A stretch of 64,000 bases of DNA from Eupeodes corollae. Lineage: Eukaryota; Arthropoda; Insecta; Diptera; Syrphidae. Position 1 is the stretch's first letter. Each line of letters starts with the position of its first letter. The notes under the pieces were generated by a model. It saw only the letters and a program-made list of their open reading frames with translations, did no database searches and was not told where the DNA came from. Where the stretch lies: contig NC_079149.1 in the NCBI RefSeq assembly GCF_945859685.1, positions 68,280,991-68,344,990 of the forward strand, written 5' to 3'. Below are positions 57,106 through 64,000 of this stretch, piece by piece. Both the position numbers and the translations under genes were made by a program.

Positions 57106-60100
57106 CTATAGACGGAATACAAGGATTGATTATTTCGGACAACGGTTTGGACAGATTCTTTAACTCACCTGCATTGCAAAGTGGGCAGGCTCAACATCAG
57201 GACTCGATGATAAATGCTGCAAGAGGAATTCATCGGTCTGTGCAAGCCATAGATCGACACCACGCAAGGGGTCATAGTTGAATGGGCCAATACGCAGCAT
57301 GCCAATTGATGAATCATAAATATCTAAAACCTGTTTGATAGAAAATATATCTATGTATAAATACTGTTTGTTTGTATCATGAAGGAAACGTTACCGTTTG
57401 TGCTCCTAAGAATGTTCTTGCCTCCCTCAGTTGTAGATCAGGTCCCCGTTCGGGGAATGTAGCTGGGAAAATTTCACCGGTTTTAATATTAACGCCTATA
57501 CCATAGATAATTGGAAAATTGATGTCACCGCGAAGAATTGTGTTCAGTTCACCGACGCAGGCTTGTGTAAGATCTATTTCAAGATGATGTTTGTGGAATG
57601 ATTCTAAAAGAGAGAAATAAAAAGTTAATAATAAAGATATTTTTAAATTACATGAATGCATACAACTTAAAAGTGTTTTTCTTGCATAATAATTTGTGTT
57701 ACATTGTTAATTTATTTATTAAAAGGATCGAGTTAAATATATTAAATGAATAGTAAATCAATTTATACAAGGTAATCAAAGATTAGGCTACACTCATGTT
57801 GAAGTTCTTATCACACTTTTTTTTTATTGATAATCGATTTATTGGTTGTGTATTGACAATTTCCTAGAATCACGTTCTATTGACAAAAAGATGTTTTTAA
57901 ATTGTATCATTTAAAAAAAAAATGGAAATTAGTTGCGATCTGGACCTCATGTAAAACTAATTTCACTGGAAAACAAAATCGATAAGATACACTTAACAAA
58001 ACAGAAATACGAGTATATACGATTTTAATTTTTCTTTTTTTAGGATGAATGTGACTTAAGAAATGGGATCACAGAAGTTGCACTGTATTGTCCGTAATAG
58101 ACTGTTTTGAGTTTAAATACACACCTTACACAAAATTAAAATATTAGAAAGAGAAACTGAATGATTAGTTATGGTTCCAGATTAATATCTTTTATTATTT
58201 GACTTAATTCAGAAGTAAAGCTACATATTTTCTCAGCTTATTCTGAGAACTACATTGCAAATTAAAGTATCTGTTATGCTGTTTAATTGAGTATTTCAAC
58301 TATTGGTCGTTGTTAAAATAATCTAGTGTTGGGGACGTCAACAACCTAATAGGTTGTCAGTGTGGCTACAGACCAGGAAAGTCCAACCTTGACCAAGTAT
58401 TCACATTACGGCCAGTGTTGGAAAAAACCAGGAACTTCAAATCGATACCCACCATCTTTGTATCGTTTTTAAAGCCGCGTATGACAGCATCTGTAAGGAA
58501 AAGCTTTACAGATCAATGTCTAGTCTTAGCACCCCTGTCAAACTTATCAATTTGTGCAGAAGACGATGGAGAATGCACGATGCTCTATAATGGTCTAAGA
58601 CAAATTTTTGATGAGTTTTACTCACATCTGATTTCCCTTGATCACCTTCGGGATCTCATTTTTGCACGGAGATTTTATGACTTTGAAATAACTAACTTTA
58701 CTATTCCAAATTACGTTTTCGCTGCTAATTGTAAGAAACGTTTTTGTTTAAATAAAATGTAAACCATTTAAAATGTTTTAAAAACATTTTTTATGTGATT
58801 GAAGTACAATCAAAAAATTTATGAATGAATCTCGATTTCGTTCATATATTTACCGCGGGCAAGTTTGCAGCGGAAGATTTTTTGGCTCCAATTTTTCATG
58901 ACTAGTCCAAACATTTGATCAAAAACGGCTGCTATTTCCCGTCCAATAATGGTTCGTAGCCCTACCAACGTCATCGGCTTTTGGGCATAAATCAATGGCT
59001 TAAAGTAGCCCCAAAGAAAAGAATCTAAAGGCTTTAAATCGCACGAACTTCTCTTCAAACTTTTCAATAAATCGATTGTAATTTATAGATTTTCGCCCGA
59101 CCAATAAAGAATATTTTGTATTTTGATTTTTTGTATTAAGCCATTGAGACAGCGCAAGAATTACGACTGAAATTTGGAGCTAACGCCCTTAACATTGCGG
59201 TGACCGACTCTAAGTGGTGGTAGATGTTTTTATAATTTGCACACCTAGCTTCATCGATTAGTTAAAGGCTGCGTTAACAAATTAAGAAAAATAAATTCAA
59301 ACACGTTTCTATCATCTCAGATTAGACATTCAGATTCGGCATATAGGTCGCCTTCATCCGTCAAATTACTCGCAAACAGGAATGGTGGAGAGTTGTAAAC
59401 TTGTAAGTCACTATGCTCTGTCTCTCTACGAGCTTATACGCAACCAAAGTTATTAAAGAAAAATCTAAATTTCTATTCAACTGTTTCTAATCTTTAACAG
59501 AATATCAATATCCTTAATATCAAATCATTAAAATCCAAACCTATGGACCCAGCAAGACGTTTTGTTTAATTGAGTAAAATGCACACTTTAAACAACCTGG
59601 CTGGAAATTTAATATTCACTCCTAACATAAACTTTTAAATTATTTAGTTGTATATGTATGCATCATGCAGAATTCTTAGACGAGCACAAGAGTACTTGAG
59701 AAATTTAATTAAATACGTACGCATTATACTAAAGAAAACGTCTTCCCCATATCCTTGTGGATCTCTGTATCCTCCAATTAACTGAAGTTCGATTCGTCCT
59801 TCTGGATAGCCCAAAGCCAATTCCTGAACACGAGTAACCATTGCAGTGACCGCTTCATCAACACCCGTTCCATCAAAATGTGCCAAGGCAACTGCACCAG
59901 ATCCTTAAAATATATTAAACAAAAAATCAAAACTTAAACTCAAGGAAAGGATATGTATATTGTATACTCGAGACACAAAACTTGTATAAGTAAGAAAAAC
60001 TCTTTGACAAAATTTATATCGGAAAGATTTACAAAGAAAGTCTTACCTGAATGTCTTACAACAACAATTATGCAAGTAGTTGCATCGTCGGCTCCAATTA

Positions 60101-60299
60101 TGTTAACATTCTTGTCATGAGGTGCTACTGCAGCCATTTCTCTTTGCCCAACGTACAAAAGACCACAAGCGCCGATTGGTTTTGTAGGTATCGACAGAAG
60201 CTGTGATGCATAATCTCTGTATACTGGATGTTGAAGGAAAAGTGTATTCGTATCCATCGGGCAATCATCTTGAAGAACTCCATTTAGTACTAGAACCAT
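56980..60299 (-). CDS. NTAN1: Protein N-terminal asparagine amidohydrolase, 5-exon gene
   Basis: Joining minus-strand exons 60299..60047, 59903..59721, 57603..57395, 57330..57169 and 57105..56980 gives 933 bases and 310 residues, the length I recall for human NTAN1; all introns are GT...AG and all phases match. The enzyme deamidates N-terminal Asn to Asp, making the protein a substrate for arginylation and the Arg/N-degron pathway; it acts in the cytosol or nucleus. Diagnostic blocks are GADDATTC (residues 69-76), with Cys76 at the position of the reported mammalian nucleophile, HFDGTG, FPIIYGIGVNIKTGEI and ERGPDLQLREARTF. The start ATG follows a spliced 5' UTR. Intron 2 (2.1 kb) carries three repeat fragments. 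The Drosophila counterpart may be the gene called obek, which I am not certain of. No broken codon is seen, so it looks functional. Confidence 0.95.
57169..57330 (-). CDS. NTAN1: Amidohydrolase exon 4, residues 216-269
   Basis: Acceptor TATCAAACAG, then 54 codons: VLDIYDSSIGMLRIGPFNYD, then RGVDLWLAQTDEFLLQHL and SSSPDVEPAHFAMQ, before donor GTGAGT. It was missed as an ORF because it has no start codon of its own in frame near the exon start. Confidence 0.95.
57395..57603 (-). CDS. NTAN1: Amidohydrolase exon 3, residues 146-215
   Basis: Acceptor TCTCTCTTTTAG, then AA to complete Gln and SFHKHHLEIDLTQACVGELN. It includes the family's best block, FPIIYGIGVNIKTGEIFPAT, and ends at GAQT in phase 0 before donor GTAACG. 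Confidence 0.96.
57604..58335. other. Amidohydrolase intron 2, no feature recognised
   Basis: AT-rich intron sequence downstream of the repeat fragments (in gene direction). Nothing recognised. Confidence 0.45.
58336..58580 (+). pseudogene. LINE RT fragment, same family as 1125..4366
   Basis: Across several frames it reads VNNLIG, CGYRPGKSNLDQVFTLRP, then a degenerate FKAAYDSICKEKLYRSM region and VKLINLCRR. It aligns in order with 3120..3370 of the larger LINE (VNNLIGPYQCGFRPEKST, DFKAACDSICKDYLYRAM). Only this palm segment remains, in the antisense orientation within intron 2 of the amidohydrolase gene. Confidence 0.8.
58819..59067 (-). pseudogene. Mariner/Tc1-like transposase C-terminal fragment
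   Basis: The minus-strand frame reads RSSCDLKPLDSFLWGYFKPL, then IYAQKPMTLVGLRTII and FGLVMKNWSQKIFRCKLARG. The S(C)DL.PLD.FLWG.(V/F)K block is the end of the catalytic DDE domain of mariner-type transposases. No upstream catalytic part or inverted ends were found. Confidence 0.75.
59330..59455 (+). mobile_element. SINE-like repeat, 3' part
   Basis: GATTCGGCATATAGGTC, CCTTCATCCGTCA, AACAGGAATGGTGGAGAG and GTTGTAA...GTAAGTCACTATG follow the same order as 52915..53010. The 3' tail is worn. It lies in intron 2 of the amidohydrolase gene, 0.9 kb from a LINE fragment. Confidence 0.6.
59721..59903 (-). CDS. NTAN1: Amidohydrolase exon 2, residues 85-145
   Basis: Starts GA to complete Gly, then SGAVALAHFDGTGVDEAV. 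Later IELQLIGGYRDPQGYGEDV, and it leaves one C before donor GTACGT. The acceptor is TATTTTAAG. Confidence 0.95.
60047..60299 (-). CDS. NTAN1: Amidohydrolase exon 1, residues 1-84
   Basis: ATG at 60299 starts MVLVLNGVLQDDCPMD. The exon includes CGLLYVGQREMAAVAPHD and IIGADDATTCIIVVVRHS and ends with one G before donor GTAAGA. It contains the presumed catalytic Cys76. Confidence 0.95.
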
Positions 60300-60320
60300 T
60301 TTGATTTCGGTTTATTTAAT
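60300..60320 (-). other. NTAN1: 5' UTR part of amidohydrolase coding exon 1
   Basis: A strong acceptor (TTTTTTTATTCGGCAG, ending at 60321) lies 21 bases before the ATG, so the transcript is spliced in its 5' UTR. Confidence 0.8.
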
Positions 60321-60402
60321 CTGCCGAATAAAAAAACAAAATTGATTAGATTCAAATTTTAGATTATTTTTGATGTACAAAAATAAACAAGCAAAAACTT
60401 AC

Positions 60403-60470
60403 AATTTTTAAGCAAACTTGTTGCAAGAGGATTTGACTAATTTAATCTTAGATTATATGCATAAAGAATA
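60403..60470 (-). other. NTAN1: Non-coding first exon of the amidohydrolase gene (5' limit unknown)
   Basis: A consensus donor GTAAGT (60402..60397, minus strand) follows the sequence GCTTAAAAATT and is 76 bases upstream of the acceptor at 60321. The transcription start is not visible; no clear TATA or initiator element was found, so the outer limit is a guess. Confidence 0.55.
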
Positions 60471-61379
60471 TAAGCTGGCACAAGCAAGTTGCCTCTTGGA
60501 GGCACCTACTAATCCATAACTCCATCATGATAAATGGATACTATAATCCCAGCGTTAGCTACAAAAACCAATGGAGTCTAGTGTTTTTTTTTGTTGACAA
60601 AAATGAAGATAATCTTTATGGGTGTCGAATGTCAGATAAGTCTAATACAGTATGTATTACTAAAAGGCTTGAGTATAAAATGTTTGTAATGTTTTTCTAT
60701 TTAATTTTATACGCGAAGCACTTTCTTTAGAAAAAATACCACTATTTGTTCCATGATTTATTGCATAATTCATTTATAGATCTATTGCATAATTCATTTA
60801 TACTAACAGTCAATCATTTTTATTTATTCATTCACTAAGTCGGTTCACATATTTAATTATTTTTTATTTCTCATTTTATTCTTAAAAAATAAGCTGGGAT
60901 GTTCGTTCTTTGTAATTTTTTTTTGTTCTTTGCTATTTTTATAAAAACTCAATTTAAGTTAACAATGAAGTCATACATGTGATAAAATAAGTTGGATCTC
61001 AATATCTGTATTTTTTGAAGGTGTGTATCCTTACAAAAATATGCTCAATAGATTTTTCTAAGGACATTACTTTATGTTAACAACAATATTTTGTATATAG
61101 AATGGAATCATTTCGTCTTTATTTATTGAATTCGTTAAACAGACTAACGTTAGAACTCAAGACTAATATAACACTTATTCTTAGATTTATAGATTTACAA
61201 TGCTTAAAGCAATTTGCAAAAAAAAAACGCTAAACTAAAGTATTGAAAACATTTACTTTGAATGTTATACTTTAAAAAGAATCGCTTGAGGGGACTGTTT
61301 TTACCATAGTTCGATCTGCTTGATATAGGACGTAAAGGAACTTGTCATCTAATACTTGAACGGCTATACATAAAGTTTA
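60471..61379. other. Intergenic DNA, no gene recognised
   Basis: Upstream of the amidohydrolase gene; it should contain its promoter, but no element can be pointed to. ORF 60527..60730 has no known motif. Confidence 0.4.
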
Positions 61380-63110
61380 AGTGTTCCAAAATTGATGGTG
61401 ACTGACCCATTTGTTAATTTTATAATAAAGCACAGCTGAATGTACTCTCTGTGTTAAGAAAGCGATGGAAGATTTATGAGCGTGAGTCTATGATTGTACG
61501 GTGAAAGTTCAAGCCTATTGGACCATGGGAAGAAACGGAGGCAAAAGCGCATGAATCTTCTTTGTACTCTTTCTATTCTGTTTTTATGGTCTGAATAAAA
61601 GGGAGCCCATATTATGCAACCATATTCCAATGTTGGTCTTACAAATGTTATTTAAAGAAGTTACCTAGGTCAGAGGAAGTAGGGAGTTTAGTCAAATAAA
61701 AAGAGTCTAATTGATAATTGAAAGTCAAAACATTTTGTTTGTGTGTAAAACACATTGATTTACATTTGTCTATGTTTAGTAAAAGCTTATTTATAAAAAA
61801 AACAATTAGCGAAAACTATTTAGATCTACTTGTAGGAGTAAACAGTCCCCAAGTCAGTCAATACGTTCGAAAATTTTAATGTCATCAGCGTAAATTAAAA
61901 CAGATGATTGTTTTATAATAGAAGGTAAGTCGTTAACTTACAAAATAAACAGTTAAGGTCCTAAAAAAAAATTGAAGATTTGAGCGATTCATTAAAAAGA
62001 ATATGAAGAGGATAGGATAAAGAGGATGAGCAAAATATGAGAAGGTACACCATCTGGACCAGGGCTTTAACAAACGTCAAGTTCTGAAGCTTCGCGAACG
62101 ATTTCCTCTTTAGAGATCCAAAGACTAATTGAATTCAAATGAGGGAAATTTTGTAAGAAGGCCAATGACTCAGGCGTTTGACAGGAGTTAGCTACTTCGA
62201 AAGCATCTTTGAAAAAATTTGCAAATATATTTGAATTTTTTTCAGAGTCATGGCTCAGTTCGTTGTTGAAAGACATGCATTTTGGATACCCGTCAGTATT
62301 TCTCTTACAATTAACATAACTCTGGGTTGTTTTTTTTTTTATGTCGGTTTCAGTATTTAAAATAAACTCATTATAAAGAATATCTGAATAGTCAATAAAC
62401 ATATTTCTTAGCTCATTCTATATTATTAAGTTATTATCAGCTTTTGTTTTATTATATTTAGTCCAGGCCTGGTTTCTTTTATTTTTTTAAGTTTTTAAGG
62501 CAAGAGTCAAACCATGGAGGAGATTTAGAAATATTGCGCGATTTTCGAAATGGTGCGAAAGATTGCAGTTACATTACATAACAGGTTGAAAAGTTCATTA
62601 AGTCTGCATTTTTTAAATTTAAATTCAAGATTTTCTTTGTATCTATGTAAATTAAAATTGAAAGATAGGTCAAATGCTGGGTGATGTCGGTCTTCTTCGA
62701 CAAGTAGGGTATTGGCTGAATTTACAGCAATATGAGCATTGAGTGTGTCCGAGAAGAATATAAGGTCCAATATTTTGTTGAAGTTGTTGGCAATCCCATT
62801 AAATTGGCTTAGTCCATATGAAGAAAGACCGCCAATTGTCTGTTTAGTCCAGATCAAGTTTGGAAGATTGAAATCTTCTAAGACTGTTAAGAGAGCTTGG
62901 AGGTATATATGTGGCGATAATGTAAAGCAGTCCTGCCTCAGTTTTAACTTTTATGCAAATCATTTCTACATCAGATTGATGAAAGTCGTCAACCAAAGTG
63001 CATATCAAGCAATTTTTGACGGCAAGCAAAAGTCCACCTCCTACAGTGCTGATGTCGCTCAAGCAGTGTCTATCACGTCTGTACACTTGATAATTTGAAT
63101 TGAAAGTTCC
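61380..63110 (-). pseudogene. Jockey-like LINE ORF2 remnant: endonuclease to thumb
   Basis: On the minus strand from 63086: VGGGLLLAVKNCLICTLVDD, VEMICIKVKTEAGLLYIIAT and YIPPSSLNSL (endonuclease). Then LDLIFFSDTLNAHIAVNSAN and EEDRHHPAFDLSFNF (end of endonuclease, with D-x-H-H-P-A-F in place of SDH), a linker with DIKKKTTQSYVNCKRNTDGY, and SPGPDGVPS near 62055. Most RT palm motifs are missing; pieces of the thumb (NIDKCKSMCFTHKQNVLTF and later) extend to 61380. Same group as 31178..32420. Dead, with frameshifts and a large deletion. Confidence 0.78.
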
Positions 63111-64000
63111 GTATCCAAGAATGTATTGTTTAGCTAAGTTTCAATCAAAGTTGAAGTAAAAACATTCAAAAAGTATATATAATATTATTCTTTTATTTTA
63201 AATGTCAAACGTTGTCGATCCCATCATTTTAGGTTAAACTCACACATGAATAAATGTGAGTTACAGAAACAAAGAGATGCGGTGAGATTTTAAAATTTTC
63301 ATAGTTCTAGATTGAATTTTGAAATAGGCACGTTTTTCTTAAACTCACCATGAGACTATTAGAAATAATGTTTTTGAATGCGTTCAGACCCTTTACAAAG
63401 AAGATAAGTTCTGATTTTGTCTTTGCTAAATTAAACTTCAGTTTATGTTATTTATAGACAATTTAAACCCATTTTAAAACGATAATCTGGGGTCTAAAAA
63501 TAAACACGACGCAACCTACATATGTTTAAGCTGTTTCGAAATCTATTAAACGTCAAAAATAAAGAAACTGATTTAGTAAATTAAGTTACGAGACATTTTA
63601 TTTGAAAATTGAAAAACAAAAATTAAAATAGCAAAAGACTTAAGCATATATGGATGTTGGAATGCTACCAAATAACAAAAACCGAAATCTCTTCTTAACC
63701 CGATTGGACCCCTTTGAAATAGATAAAGACGATTTGTATGAAAGGTATCGATTCAAGAAAAAAAAACTGTCAAGTTTATGAAAGACCATCTATATATTAT
63801 AGATCGAAATTCGAGTATCTCTTCCAAGTCGTTAAACCACCAGCCCGCCTTCATAAAAATTATAAACTAACAGCAAACAAAATAGTTTAAAGGGTTTCAA
63901 AGATTTTGGCTATTATTTTGTTACCCTCTAAAAGCCATTTTGTATAAGTTTAAGTGAAAATTTTCAAAATATGCCTTAAACTTGTTTCTAACTAAACAGA
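63111..64000. other. AT-rich intergenic DNA, no gene recognised
   Basis: No ORF, RNA gene or transposon is recognised. A small inverted pair, AACTCACA and TGTGAGTT, lies at about 63237..63262. Confidence 0.45.

Noticed and set aside
1..64000. CRISPR arrays, bacterial operons, rRNA or complete viral genomes
   Set aside because: No regularly spaced repeats, Shine-Dalgarno-led gene strings, rRNA-like blocks or viral gene sets were seen; the DNA is animal nuclear sequence.

Overview
The window looks like nuclear DNA of an insect, most likely a higher fly. It is strongly AT-rich, has intron-split genes with GT...AG borders, and is crowded with decayed transposons. The two host genes match insect and animal families closely, and the repeats are of the kinds common in fly genomes. 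The species cannot be named from sequence alone, and no bacterial, CRISPR or operon-like structure is present.

Two host genes are supported exon by exon, both on the minus strand. The first is the V-ATPase subunit C gene (Vha44 in Drosophila): 8 coding exons between 30184 and 9303 join in phase to a 387-residue protein. Two further in-phase exons (25227..25503 and 17231..17400) lie in its 14-kb second intron and look like the insert of a long isoform. The second is an N-terminal asparagine amidohydrolase gene (NTAN1 family): 5 coding exons between 60299 and 56980 join to a 310-residue protein, the same length as I recall for the human enzyme, and an upstream non-coding exon is visible. The two proteins act in unrelated processes (proton pumping; the N-degron pathway), so their proximity implies no shared function.

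Region by region: 917..4545 is a terminal-inverted-repeat (TIR) element split by a 3.2-kb LINE. 4640..5965 is a Jockey-like LINE remnant. 6253..7454 is a MITE. 9303..30195 is the subunit C gene; its introns hold a Jockey-type LINE (9590..12495), a MITE (13351..14400), LINE and gag fragments (19225..20430), a CACTG-ended DNA transposon (20614..21849) and a LINE 3' end (24303..24622). 30738..35800 holds a SINE-like copy and two LINEs. 39281..41551 is a complete but dead piggyBac with TTAA target duplications. 42451..43800 is a second CACTG-ended element. 44640..48150 has foldback and MITE elements. 48800..50430 has a Harbinger fragment, a short retro-insertion with a 19-bp target duplication, and an unclassified GC-rich repeat. 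50474..55197 is a cluster of one MITE family with LINEs and a SINE-like copy. 56980..60480 is the amidohydrolase gene, with three repeat fragments in its second intron. 61380..63110 is another Jockey-like LINE.

No transposon in the window has an intact coding capacity. The most unusual items are the CACTG-ended family with a zinc-finger-like protein, the LINE-like 3' tail on a SINE-like repeat, the telomere-like (TAACC)n tail of one LINE family, and the phase-matched alternative exons of the V-ATPase gene.
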